NCBI GenBank assembly: GCA_934463115.1
Contig: CAKSIN010000017.1
Coordinates: forward strand, 1 to 47,789
Reading direction: 5' to 3'
DNA from: an uncultured Clostridia bacterium
GTDB taxonomy: Bacteria; Bacillota; Clostridia; UMGS1810
Length of the DNA: 47,789 nucleotides
The notes beneath the pieces are model-generated. The model was given only the letters and a program-made list of their open reading frames with translations. It did not search any database and was not told the origin of the DNA. Shown here in pieces: positions 32,941-41,519 of the stretch (within the stretch, counting starts at the first letter, position 1; each line of letters begins with the position of its first letter). The position numbers and the translations under genes are program-made.

Positions 32941-33029
32941 GGAGAGGTATCGAAGTGGTCATAACGGGGCGCACTCGAAATGCGTTTGCCTTAACGGGCA
33001 CGTGGGTTCGAATCCCACCCTCTCCGCCA
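32941..33029 (+). tRNA. tRNA-Ser (anticodon CGA)
   Basis: An 89-nt class II tRNA. Acceptor GGAGAGG pairs with CCTCTCC, discriminator G, CCA encoded (33027-33029). The anticodon arm is GCGCA-CTCGAAA-TGCGT with anticodon CGA (reads UCG). The long variable arm TTGCCTTAACGGGCA is typical of Ser, and the T-arm is GTGGGTTCGAATCCCAC. A terminator and an integrase remnant follow immediately, making the 3' end a likely attachment site for the accessory island. Confidence 0.95.
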
Positions 33030-33032
33030 ATT

Positions 33033-33079
33033 ATGCGGGTTTGCTTACTTTTGCGAACCCGCATTTACTTTATTTTTTT
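33033..33079 (+). terminator. Terminator after tRNA-Ser
   Basis: ATGCGGGTT (33033-33041) pairs with AACCCGCAT (33056-33064), followed by a T-rich tract to 33079. Confidence 0.7.
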
Positions 33080-33105
33080 GCCTAATTTTGCCTTAAACCT
33101 CTCTA

Positions 33106-33410
33106 TTATTCGTTACCGTACAGTATATTCTTCATCTCTTTTGTTGCGGAAACCTTATCCGCATAATCAAGATGAGAATAAATATTTGCCGTTGTCGAAT
33201 CGCCGCTTGCGGCAATTTCAGCCTCCTGTTCACGCATAAAGTCGATAAGCATATCGTTTGCCCGTTTTTATTTCCTCGTTCAGCCAATCCGGTGCTTTTT
33301 GATTTGCGGCGGCGTTTTCCGGCATCGTCTATCCACGAAAGCTTCATATGATAAACTTCGCTGATTGCCTCCAAATGTCCCGAAACCTTAACTTCTTTTT
33401 TCGTATTCAT
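33106..33410 (-). pseudogene. Decayed tyrosine recombinase (integrase) remnant
   Basis: Reads as two pieces of a Tn916-type integrase. The N-terminal arm-binding piece starts at ATG 33410 with AGGAAGG upstream: KVSGHLEAISEVYHMKLSW then KSKSTGLAERGNK. A one-base loss in an A-run near 33268 shifts the frame; the other frame continues KRANDMLIDFMREQEAE. It then jumps directly to a C-terminal end, ASGDSTTANIYSHLDYADK, containing the likely Tyr nucleophile. The catalytic core between these (normally about 300 residues, with the R...HxxR box) is deleted. The gene is certainly non-functional. It points toward tRNA-Ser and marks an old integration event there. Confidence 0.85.
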
Positions 33411-33488
33411 CACTACCTTCCTACTACAAGCATTTCAATCAGTTTTGATCTTACTATCTTATATTCCCGACCGACTTTTACGGCGTTT

Positions 33489-34121
33489 ATGGGCAGTGAT
33501 TTTGCAGCCCCTCAAAAAGATTCGGCGCATTATATGATGAATTTTATCAATGCTATGACGGCAAGTATTGAACAGAAAAAAGCTGAAATCAAGTTTTATA
33601 TAAATGATATTATGAAAGATAAAAACGGCTCCCTTAATCAGCGTTTTGTAAACTGCGGAAAAGAGAGCAAACTGTTTGATTTTCAATTTGATTCGCATTT
33701 TGATTTTGAAAGCGATGTAATTATCTATCCTCTCGAAACTATGGATGATGTAATTCGCTTTGATATAATGCAGATGCTTGCAAATAAGATTAAATTCAAG
33801 CCGTGTAAATGCTGCGGTCATTATTTTGTGCCCGGCGGGCGCACAAGCAGCGAATACTGCGACAGAATTATGCCCGGCGAAACAAGACCTTGCAATGAGT
33901 TCGGCGCACTTAAAACATTTGATATCACTCATAAAAACGACGATATTCATAAAGCCTATATCACCGCTTACCGCCGTATGGACTCACGCCAGCGAGCAAA
34001 GCTCATCACTAAAGATGAATTTAAACAGTTCGGAAAAATCGCCCGTGCAGAGCGTAAAAAATGCTATAATGGCGAAATAACTCTTGAACAGTTCAAAACT
34101 TGGCTTGACAATTTTAGATAA
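33489..34121 (+). CDS. DUF6076-like protein, 5'-truncated
   Basis: A 210-aa stretch resembling the C-terminal half of DUF6076-family proteins, which are often found in mobile regions; function unknown. Seen: a helical part (NFINAMTASIEQKKAEIKFY), RFVNCGKESKLFDF, then a Cys-rich finger CKCCGHYFVPGGRTSSEYC ... CNEFGALK that should bind zinc. Protein-like sequence (YSRPTFTAF) continues upstream of ATG 33489 in the same frame, and no ribosome binding site precedes any start, so the 5' part appears lost at the junction with the integrase remnant. Probably a relic. The start coordinate is nominal. Confidence 0.6.
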   Translation: MGSDFAAPQKDSAHYMMNFINAMTASIEQKKAEIKFYINDIMKDKNGSLNQRFVNCGKESKLFDFQFDSHFDFESDVIIYPLETMDDVIRFDIMQMLANKIKFKPCKCCGHYFVPGGRTSSEYCDRIMPGETRPCNEFGALKTFDITHKNDDIHKAYITAYRRMDSRQRAKLITKDEFKQFGKIARAERKKCYNGEITLEQFKTWLDNFR

Positions 34122-34131
34122 ATAGTATAGT

Positions 34132-34161
34132 AAAAGCAGCAGATTGTGGTCTGCTGCTTTT
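34132..34161. terminator. Bidirectional terminator between DUF6076 and res genes
   Basis: AAAAGCAGCAGA (34132-34143), loop TTGTGG, TCTGCTGCTTTT (34150-34161): a perfect 12-bp stem with flanking A and T tracts. It closes the whole minus-strand defence operon 7 bp after the res stop codon. Confidence 0.9.
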
Positions 34162-34167
34162 GTGTTT

Positions 34168-37100
34168 TTAATGCTCAACCTTGAATTTACTCCAATTCTT
34201 TGCAACATACATCTCCGTCCCATTTTCAAGAGCTTTGAAATGCTCTGTTCCGCAATGAATTTTAAGCTGTTCGGGAGTACGCAAGCCAAAAAGGTCGGTC
34301 GTTCCTTTTGTTTCAAGTATGAAGTACATCTTTTTGTCTCCGTCACGCTCCAAATACACAGCCCAATCGGGATTATATGTGCCTATCGGCGTTTCAATTT
34401 TGAACCGCTCCGGTATCTTAAAGAACATCTTAACATCAGGATCGTCATCAAGTGCTTTTGCAAACGGTTTTTCTATTGTGGAGCTGTCATAAATTATATA
34501 GTCATACACACTGCGATTTACCGCAACCGCATTTTTATCAAGATTTGCCGATAACTCCTCCGAATCGAAAATCTCGTGTGCGTAATACTCCTGCCCGTCA
34601 AGCTTCACGTATTTAATTCCGTCTATCGCCAAAGCGTGGCGGTTTTTCTTTATGATTTCAAGGCATCTTTCCAAAAACGCCTGCGGATTGTTAAGAAAAT
34701 CTCCGCCTCTGCCGCTCTCAACAATTATCCTCGCAACGGTTGCTCGCTTTATAAGTGTTTCTTCACTGATAATTCCGAGAATATACGGAAGGCTTGAATA
34801 TGTATCTTCCAAATCCATAACACGCATTTCCCTTTCGGTGTAGGTTACACCGGGATTCTGAATGTTTATATTTGCCGTTTTGGAAACAAGCCTTGCTTTA
34901 GGGATAGGTTCCATAGCTTTAAGCTCTTTCACGCAAGTTTCAACAAGCTTTTCGGTATCAATTTGCACACGGTAAGCCGTTTTCTGCTTAATCTTGTTCC
35001 ATAACTCCATAAATTCGGGCGACAGCATTGCCTGCTTTTTAAGATGCACAATAACTTCTTTTGAAGCATCTCTGACCGGCACTTTATTATCAGCCTTCTT
35101 AACAACGCTTTCCAAGCGTTCACGGGCAGCCTCAAATTTTTTCGGCAAATCAAGAGTACCGCTGAGCAGTGCATTTTTCATCGTGTCCTTTATCTTGCCC
35201 GACTTTGACACATAGCCTTTGTCCTCAAAGTGCTGCATAAGCTCCTGCGCGTCGTCATAGCTTACTTCCTTTTCAACAATTACCGTTTCAGTATATGTTT
35301 TGCCTATTATATCATCTGCTTTTACGGCGGTGTTATCTGTTATAGCTTTTTCAATAGACTCTTTTGCGGTTTCAAGCTGTTTGGGAAGCTCTATAGTTTT
35401 CTCAACAACCGCTTTCTTTGCCGTTTCGGTGGGCTTTCCGCTGTCATCGACAAATCCGTGAGCTGCCATATAATTCATTATAAGCTGTGCGTCCGAATTA
35501 TCAACCTGCTTTTCGGTAACGATTTTTTCTTCATATTTCATACCGGAGAAAAGGCTAATCTGAAGCACACCGAATTTAACGCCTGTTTCGGTTTCAATCT
35601 CTTTTTGCAATGTTTCGGCAAATTCAGAGAATGATTCGTTTGCCATAACATGAAGAATGTTAATGTTTTTATCTTCTATTCTCTCTCCGTCCTGATTTAC
35701 ACAAAGTCTTAAACCTCTGCCGACTTTTTGGCGGCAGGTGAATGTCGATTTCTGCTCAATAAGCGTGCATACCTGAAAAACATTCGGGTTATCCCAACCC
35801 TCTTTAAGTGCGGAGTGCGAGAAGATAAATCTGAGCGGACAGTCAAAGCTTAAAAGCCACTCTTTATCCTTCATAATCGTGTTGTATGTGTCGTAATCGG
35901 CAACGGTATCGCCTTTTGTATCCTTAAATGTTCCCTTTTTATCCTGAGAAAAATAGCCGTTATGTACCTTAGCAGCATCCACTGTGAACTTTGCTTTAAG
36001 CTCCGCATATTTGGGCATATTCATAAGCTCACTATAGCACTTCTCAAACATTTCGGCATAGATACCCTTTTCGCCGTCAGCCGTTCTGTACTTTTTAACC
36101 TCATCAATAAAGAACAGCGAAAGCACCTTGATACCTTTTTCGGTATATCGGAGTTCCTTGTCAAGATGTGCCTGAATGGTTCTTCTTATCTGTGCTTCTT
36201 TGATTATATTCTCGTCTATGCTGCCGATTGCCTTGCCCAGCTTTACAAATTCGGTATTTGAAAACTCCACCATTTCACTTTCAGGGGTGCAGTCTATTCC
36301 CGCAACGGAATATCCCTCATACAGTTCTCTTTCGCCCGATATAAGGAATAAATCGTCATTTGGCTTTACAGTTACGGTTTTTCTCGACACAATGCTGTCT
36401 TTATTCTGCACATCAATCTCGATTTTAGCGCGAAATCCGTTGTCGTTTGACACTGACAAAAGCTTTATATACGGCTTGTTGAAGTCGTTTGCGACAGTGT
36501 TTGACGAAACGCATATTTGCTTTACAAGTCCCATTTGATATGCGTCAACGGGCGTCAGACGATAGAGCAAATTCATTTTCTCTCTGTGCGTTGCGGAATA
36601 TCTGAACACGCAAAGAGGATTAAGCGAGCTGATTGCTTCTTTAGCCTTTGGTGTGTTATCAACCGATTGCGGCTCATCAATAATAACAACGGGGTTTGTG
36701 TTTTGTATGTACGACATTGCCGTTTCGCCATTCAGCTTGTCCTGTGCCTGATTGATAATATTTTCCGACTTTTTGAAAGCGTCGATATTGATTATCATAA
36801 TTTCTATATTGCTGCTTGTGGCAAACTGCTTGACCTCCGAAAGCTTTGCGGAATTGTATATAAAATATCGGTACGGCACATTGTCATATTGATTCAGGAA
36901 ATGCTCCCTTGTGGTTTCAAGAGATTTATACACACCCTCACGAATGGCAACAGACGGCACAACAACGATAAACTTTGTAAATCCATAACGTTTGTGCAGT
37001 TCAAAAACCGTCTTTGTGTAGACATAGGTTTTTCCAGTACCCGTTTCCATCTCAATGCAGAAGGAACGCATACCGTCTTGAATGTCAGACGGTGCAAGGC

Positions 37101-37314
37101 TATTTCTTTTTTGTACCTCGTGCATATTTGCGTTTAACTGTTCATCGGATATGAGTATTCCGTTTCCGATTCCGAGTTCATTTTCCACCAAGCTGAGTTG
37201 CGGTCCCTGCGTAATTTCAAAGGTTGACTGCATTTTCTCCTGTCCGGAGAATAAATCCGCAACCGCATTCACCGCATCCGTTTGAAATTGTTGATTCTTA
37301 AATTTTAGTTTCAT
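34168..37314 (-). CDS. Type III-like restriction enzyme, Res subunit
   Basis: A 1048-aa DEAD/DEAH-type helicase-nuclease. Walker A METGTGKT (89-96), motif II IIDEPQS (about 211-217), motif III-like FRYSATH (about 237), the C-terminal helicase lobe with SHSALKEGWDNPNVFQVC and RQKVGRGLRL, and a C-terminal PD-(D/E)XK nuclease with NPDWAV and ILETKG (about 981-1004). This is the full Res layout; together with Mod it would translocate on and cut unmodified DNA. The start has only a weak site (GGTGAAAC). It is the last gene of the operon, 35 bp after the AAA+ gene, rather than directly after Mod as in simple Type III loci. Confidence 0.92.
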   Translation of the reverse strand: MKLKFKNQQFQTDAVNAVADLFSGQEKMQSTFEITQGPQLSLVENELGIGNGILISDEQLNANMHEVQKRNSLAPSDIQDGMRSFCIEMETGTGKTYVYTKTVFELHKRYGFTKFIVVVPSVAIREGVYKSLETTREHFLNQYDNVPYRYFIYNSAKLSEVKQFATSSNIEIMIINIDAFKKSENIINQAQDKLNGETAMSYIQNTNPVVIIDEPQSVDNTPKAKEAISSLNPLCVFRYSATHREKMNLLYRLTPVDAYQMGLVKQICVSSNTVANDFNKPYIKLLSVSNDNGFRAKIEIDVQNKDSIVSRKTVTVKPNDDLFLISGERELYEGYSVAGIDCTPESEMVEFSNTEFVKLGKAIGSIDENIIKEAQIRRTIQAHLDKELRYTEKGIKVLSLFFIDEVKKYRTADGEKGIYAEMFEKCYSELMNMPKYAELKAKFTVDAAKVHNGYFSQDKKGTFKDTKGDTVADYDTYNTIMKDKEWLLSFDCPLRFIFSHSALKEGWDNPNVFQVCTLIEQKSTFTCRQKVGRGLRLCVNQDGERIEDKNINILHVMANESFSEFAETLQKEIETETGVKFGVLQISLFSGMKYEEKIVTEKQVDNSDAQLIMNYMAAHGFVDDSGKPTETAKKAVVEKTIELPKQLETAKESIEKAITDNTAVKADDIIGKTYTETVIVEKEVSYDDAQELMQHFEDKGYVSKSGKIKDTMKNALLSGTLDLPKKFEAARERLESVVKKADNKVPVRDASKEVIVHLKKQAMLSPEFMELWNKIKQKTAYRVQIDTEKLVETCVKELKAMEPIPKARLVSKTANINIQNPGVTYTEREMRVMDLEDTYSSLPYILGIISEETLIKRATVARIIVESGRGGDFLNNPQAFLERCLEIIKKNRHALAIDGIKYVKLDGQEYYAHEIFDSEELSANLDKNAVAVNRSVYDYIIYDSSTIEKPFAKALDDDPDVKMFFKIPERFKIETPIGTYNPDWAVYLERDGDKKMYFILETKGTTDLFGLRTPEQLKIHCGTEHFKALENGTEMYVAKNWSKFKVEH

Positions 37315-37349
37315 TTTGTTTCACCATTCTTTGCTTTTTGTAATTGTCT

Positions 37350-38471
37350 TTAAGGCATCTGTTCCCGAATCTCTTGAAATAGTAATTCCTCGATAACATG
37401 CTGAACCTTATACTTTATAGTTCTAGCATTTTCACCAGTTGTAGACACCATAGGACTTACAGCAGCATAAACCATTTCTGGTGTCAGTTTGTTTACATAC
37501 TCCTCTTCTCTGGAGTTGATTTCATTTTTTACTATTGCATATATTGTATCACATCCAAAATCATCAAAATGAATCATCTTGTCAATACGATAAAAGATAG
37601 GAAGTCCCAGTTGTCTTTTCATTTCGTCCTCTGATTGATAATTAGATGTTAGAATAATCACTATACCAGACACATCAACGTCGTAGTTTGCATCCTTAAA
37701 CTGGATGTTATCAAACAATGTATAAAAAGCCGAAAAGAAGTATTCCGGACATTTATCTAGCTCATCGAAGAATATTAAATTCGACTCACGTTCTAATAAA
37801 TCAAAGCCAAGGCTTTTGCGATTAGGAGCGTCTCCAAAAAAATACTCCGAGTAATTGTTATTTTTAAACATTGACAAATGTTTTTCTAAGCATTTTCCGC
37901 CAAAGAATTTTTTTGATATTTCTCTAACTAACTCAGTTTTACCCAAACTGCTATTACCATAAAGCATGATTACGTAAGGTTTTTCTCTTTTAACTGTAGT
38001 AAGATACCAAAGACTCTTACTTATTTCCTCAATAGCTGTATGCTGACCAAACAAATTTGAGGATATGCTTTTAATGTTTTCAACAAACATAGTAGAATCG
38101 CGATTTATTTCATAGCTCTCGGACTTTATATCCAATTCAATTAGAGAACGCATATACTGATCCTCTAAATATTCTTTAAGAACACGAGGCGGATTATGGA
38201 TATATATTTCGGCATCGTCTGTTGTCAAATCTTCAATCAAAGGACCTAAGCGGTCATGAGCTGCATCAACAATACCATGATAATCGTTATTTTTAATAAT
38301 TAGTTTTTCGGCATGTTGGTCAAATGTGTATCGGCTTTGTTTTGCCATGTCAGAAAGCTTTACCAATTCCAAGAATGTGTCCACATCATCATATTCAGAA
38401 CAAACTGGCAATTTTGCATCAAAGAAAGCCTTGGAGCCGATAATTAGATGATATTTACGTTTATCTTCCAT
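37350..38471 (-). CDS. AAA+ ATPase of unknown role within the defence operon
   Basis: A 373-aa protein. The N-terminal ~145 residues match no family I recognise. The AAA+ module (about 146-373) resembles the second Clp/AAA_2 type: Walker A YGNSSLGKTELV (172-179 core), Walker B LIFFDELDKCP (232-238 core), sensor 1 ILTSNYQ, and a C-terminal helical lid (ENARTIKYKVQHVIEELL). ATG 38471 follows GGAGG and overlaps the stop of the DUF6414-like gene by 11 bp, so the two are translationally coupled. This suggests a two-component module nested between mod and res. A molecular-switch or unfolding role is inference. Confidence 0.8.
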   Translation of the reverse strand: MEDKRKYHLIIGSKAFFDAKLPVCSEYDDVDTFLELVKLSDMAKQSRYTFDQHAEKLIIKNNDYHGIVDAAHDRLGPLIEDLTTDDAEIYIHNPPRVLKEYLEDQYMRSLIELDIKSESYEINRDSTMFVENIKSISSNLFGQHTAIEEISKSLWYLTTVKREKPYVIMLYGNSSLGKTELVREISKKFFGGKCLEKHLSMFKNNNYSEYFFGDAPNRKSLGFDLLERESNLIFFDELDKCPEYFFSAFYTLFDNIQFKDANYDVDVSGIVIILTSNYQSEDEMKRQLGLPIFYRIDKMIHFDDFGCDTIYAIVKNEINSREEEYVNKLTPEMVYAAVSPMVSTTGENARTIKYKVQHVIEELLFQEIREQMP

Positions 38472-39255
38472 TTGATACCTCCGTAGAAATACAAGCATAT
38501 AGAACATCATAAAGAGTTACTTTATCAGATTCTACTTTAGTACAAACATTTAGATTATCTTCTTTAGATAATTGTGTAGTAGGCGGATATATGTCAGCTA
38601 ATGTTTGGGATTTTTCCGCGGTAGATATTAGGCGTTCCATTTTACTTATTTCTTTAATAAAATCAAAACGCATTTTTTCGAATATGCCTACTGGAATGCA
38701 ATATAATGTCATGGTTGTTGTGAGCAAGTCGTTCCTTTTGTAGTTGCTCACAAATGCAGCATTATTAAAACGCACATACCTCATATCATCTACTTTATAT
38801 GTATCATAACCATCATAGCTATCCATAACTGTTTTAAATTCTTTGGTATCTAGCCCATCAATACCACCTTTGACAATCTTTAAGTAACCACCCGCCACAC
38901 GTAGAGACGTTGATGAATTTTCAATATCAGAAAGTTGGATATTAGGGATTGAAACCAATCGCGGCTTCAATTTTTCAAACTCAGAAATCTCAGTTGAAGA
39001 AATCGTAGTTGTACTATCTCTTTTGATAACATAGGATGCGTCTATCTTTCCTGTGAAAAGGAACGAAAATCGAGAAATCAGTGGTACTTCCAACTTTAAT
39101 TTTGCTGATGCCTCTGCAGAAATGGACGCTTGATTCTGAACTGATGAGGAAATATCTGTTACTTTTGACAACTCACCATGATCTTGTTCTTGTAAGATGT
39201 TACGTATAGTTTCTTTGTCAAAATAAATAATTTTATTTATATATTTTTTAGCCAT
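38461..39255 (-). CDS. DUF6414-like protein
   Basis: A 264-aa protein opening KYINKIIYFDKETIRNILQE, the signature I associate with DUF6414, a family of unknown function. The middle carries Ser/Thr-rich strands (SVQNQASISAEASAKLKLEV, KRDSTTTISSTEISEFEKLK) and a SNYKRNDLLTTTMTLYCIPVG strand. There is no transmembrane segment or catalytic motif. It begins 12 bp after mod and overlaps the AAA+ gene start, so it very likely works with that ATPase, perhaps as its sensor or effector partner. That pairing is inferred from coupling only. Confidence 0.65.
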   Translation of the reverse strand: MAKKYINKIIYFDKETIRNILQEQDHGELSKVTDISSSVQNQASISAEASAKLKLEVPLISRFSFLFTGKIDASYVIKRDSTTTISSTEISEFEKLKPRLVSIPNIQLSDIENSSTSLRVAGGYLKIVKGGIDGLDTKEFKTVMDSYDGYDTYKVDDMRYVRFNNAAFVSNYKRNDLLTTTMTLYCIPVGIFEKMRFDFIKEISKMERLISTAEKSQTLADIYPPTTQLSKEDNLNVCTKVESDKVTLYDVLYACISTEVSNGR

Positions 39256-39267
39256 TATATCACCGCC

Positions 39268-41178
39268 TCACACCAACTTCAGTTCAATCTGTTTATCTCT
39301 TAAAATATAATGTGCATTTGAGAGGGCGGTATCATCCTTAAAGCCCTGTTCTGCACAAACGATTTTCGCCGGAGCGTATGCCGCCATTTGGTCTATATCT
39401 TCAGCGGTTATATCGTTATAGAGAGCAATCATCAAAAGGAAGTCGCCAACAATATACACGATTTTACCGTCAATTTCTATGTACTGAACAGCCGTGTCAA
39501 GCGGAACACCCATTTTGAGCATAATTTCATAGATAACATCCATATCGGATCTGTCATCTTTTATGCTGTCAATCATCGAGTTCATTCGCTCGTTAAACAT
39601 TTCAAGCTGATTATCGCCCGTAATCGGTGTGCTGTCCCAAAGCTTGAGATTTGATGTATCAAGCCTGAAGACCTTAAAACCGATATCAAGCGGTTTCTTT
39701 TCCTCATCGCCCATTGCAATTTGAGTGTCCTGTTCTTCAAGTATCTTTTGACCTGCTCTGCGTATGCGTTCTTCACCAATTTCGCATATCGTTTTGTATC
39801 CTGCCTTGTATGCCTCAGATTTTTCATCACACAGTTCCGGCAACTGAACACAAATAAACTTTCTGTTGCCTCCATCCTCAGCATTAAGCTGCATTACAGC
39901 GTGTGCGGTTGTTGCAGAACCTGAGAAAAAGTCAAAAACAATGTCATTTTGTTCTGTTACAAGTTTAATCAAATACTGAATTAACGCCACAGGTTTTGGA
40001 AAGTCAAAATATTTATAGCCCAACAAATCCGTTACCTCTGAAGTGCCATTTTTAGTATTTGCTATATTTGACAAAACTGTTCTTGGGTTTATAATGGTCT
40101 TTTCTTTCTCGTAAAACAATATGCCCTTACTATTAAAATAGAATTTGTTTACTTTTTGCCCCTTTGTATCATACACTTCTTTTCCATCAATAAAATCTTC
40201 CACTTGCTTTTTCATTGCAAATCCCGCTTTTATTGTGACTGGTTCAGTTAATTTTCCGTCTTTAAATATCATTTTTCCTGAAAGTATATATTCTTTTTCA
40301 GAACCACCTAATTCGCCTTCAAATTCAGCGTCAGTACCTTCAAACTCAAAGCCTGCAGGAAAAGTTATTTCAGTAGCAGGATTTTTATATGATATTTTTT
40401 TTAATGCACCATGCCTAATCAATTCGCCATCATTATAATTTTTAAAATTACTAATGTTGTCTTTTCTTTTGGCATAACAAACAACATACTCATGCCCTCT
40501 TGTAAAATGTCCAGCAGTAGTTCCGGTTCCCAAATCCCATATTAGCTCAGCAATTAAATTTTCTTCGCCAAACATTTCATCACATAGTTTTCTCAAATTA
40601 TGTACTTCATTATCATCTATACTTATAAATATAATACCGTCATCAGCAAGCAAATTTGCCGCAAGCCGTAATCTCGGATACATCATATTGAGCCAATTTG
40701 TGTGGTATCTACCCATTGTTTCGGGATTGGATTTTGTGGTCTGCTGTGTTATCTCTTTATACCGTGCCATAGGATCGGCAAAATCATCCTCATAAACAAA
40801 GTCATTGCCTGTGTTGTACGGAGGATCAATATATATCATTTTGATTTTATTAAAATATGCCGTCTGCAAAAGTTTCAGCACTTCTAGGTTATCGCCCTCT
40901 ATGTAAACATTCTGCGTATCGTCAAAATTAACGCTCTTTTCCTTACAAGGGCGCAGTGTTCCGGTTGAGCGTTTCTGTGCCAAACGCAGGCACTCCGATT
41001 TACCCTTCCACTCAAACTTGTATTTTTCAAAATCGTTGTCGATATATTCGCCGCAAAGAGATAAAAGCTTGTCTATATCAAGCTTTCCCTCTGAAAAGCA
41101 TTCCGGGAATACCGACTTTAACTTCTCACTATTAACCTTTTCCAAATCCATTGATAATCCGTCCAACTTCTCACACAT
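39268..41178 (-). CDS. Type III-like DNA N6-adenine methyltransferase, Mod subunit
   Basis: A 636-aa beta-class adenine methyltransferase. The catalytic motif IV is IYIDPPYNTGNDFVYEDDF (DPPY at 118-121). The central A+T-rich part (about 200-390) is the likely target-recognition domain. AdoMet motif I is DIVFDFFSGSATTAHAVMQL near residue 420. ATG 41178 is chosen because AAGGAGG lies 11 bp upstream; an in-frame codon at 41235 would add 19 residues inside the upstream gene. Its start overlaps the stop of the 100-aa ORF (ATGTGTGA). It should mark host DNA for the Res nuclease; the recognition sequence cannot be read. Confidence 0.93.
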   Translation of the reverse strand: MCEKLDGLSMDLEKVNSEKLKSVFPECFSEGKLDIDKLLSLCGEYIDNDFEKYKFEWKGKSECLRLAQKRSTGTLRPCKEKSVNFDDTQNVYIEGDNLEVLKLLQTAYFNKIKMIYIDPPYNTGNDFVYEDDFADPMARYKEITQQTTKSNPETMGRYHTNWLNMMYPRLRLAANLLADDGIIFISIDDNEVHNLRKLCDEMFGEENLIAELIWDLGTGTTAGHFTRGHEYVVCYAKRKDNISNFKNYNDGELIRHGALKKISYKNPATEITFPAGFEFEGTDAEFEGELGGSEKEYILSGKMIFKDGKLTEPVTIKAGFAMKKQVEDFIDGKEVYDTKGQKVNKFYFNSKGILFYEKEKTIINPRTVLSNIANTKNGTSEVTDLLGYKYFDFPKPVALIQYLIKLVTEQNDIVFDFFSGSATTAHAVMQLNAEDGGNRKFICVQLPELCDEKSEAYKAGYKTICEIGEERIRRAGQKILEEQDTQIAMGDEEKKPLDIGFKVFRLDTSNLKLWDSTPITGDNQLEMFNERMNSMIDSIKDDRSDMDVIYEIMLKMGVPLDTAVQYIEIDGKIVYIVGDFLLMIALYNDITAEDIDQMAAYAPAKIVCAEQGFKDDTALSNAHYILRDKQIELKLV

Positions 41179-41473
41179 TTTTATTTTCCTCCTTATGAAC
41201 ATAGTGCGTATTACACGAGCTAAGTTTATAATCATTTATTCCATATATTCTAATTTCATTGTTCAATAATTTTTCATATATGCCTTTTGAGCTTTCAATA
41301 TTATAGGAATAATTGTCCTTATACTCAAATTCGTCATAGCTATCTCTAAAATTAGGATACTTACTCAAAATCTTTCCGATTAGCTTTCCGTTCGTATCAA
41401 ATATGCAACAATTTACCCTAAGCACAGATTTTGTATAAAGTGTAAATGCAAAAATATCATTCATTATTTTCAT
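41171..41473 (-). CDS. Small hypothetical protein coupled to mod
   Basis: A 100-aa protein I do not recognise. It is rich in Tyr, Asn, Lys and Ile, has no signal peptide or catalytic motif, and has paired strands in its first 40 residues (VLRVNCCIFDTNGKLIGKIL). Its stop overlaps the mod start by 8 bp (ATGTGTGA), which argues that it is real and that its translation feeds mod. It lies 46 bp after the SIR2 gene. It occupies the place where related helicase-Mod-Res loci may carry a DUF4391 gene, but it is too short and shows no resemblance to that family. Confidence 0.6.
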   Translation of the reverse strand: MKIMNDIFAFTLYTKSVLRVNCCIFDTNGKLIGKILSKYPNFRDSYDEFEYKDNYSYNIESSKGIYEKLLNNEIRIYGINDYKLSSCNTHYVHKEENKNV

Positions 41474-41519
41474 CCGCTTTCTTCTATATTTATATTTCTT
41501 CTACCCAATTATTGCACTT

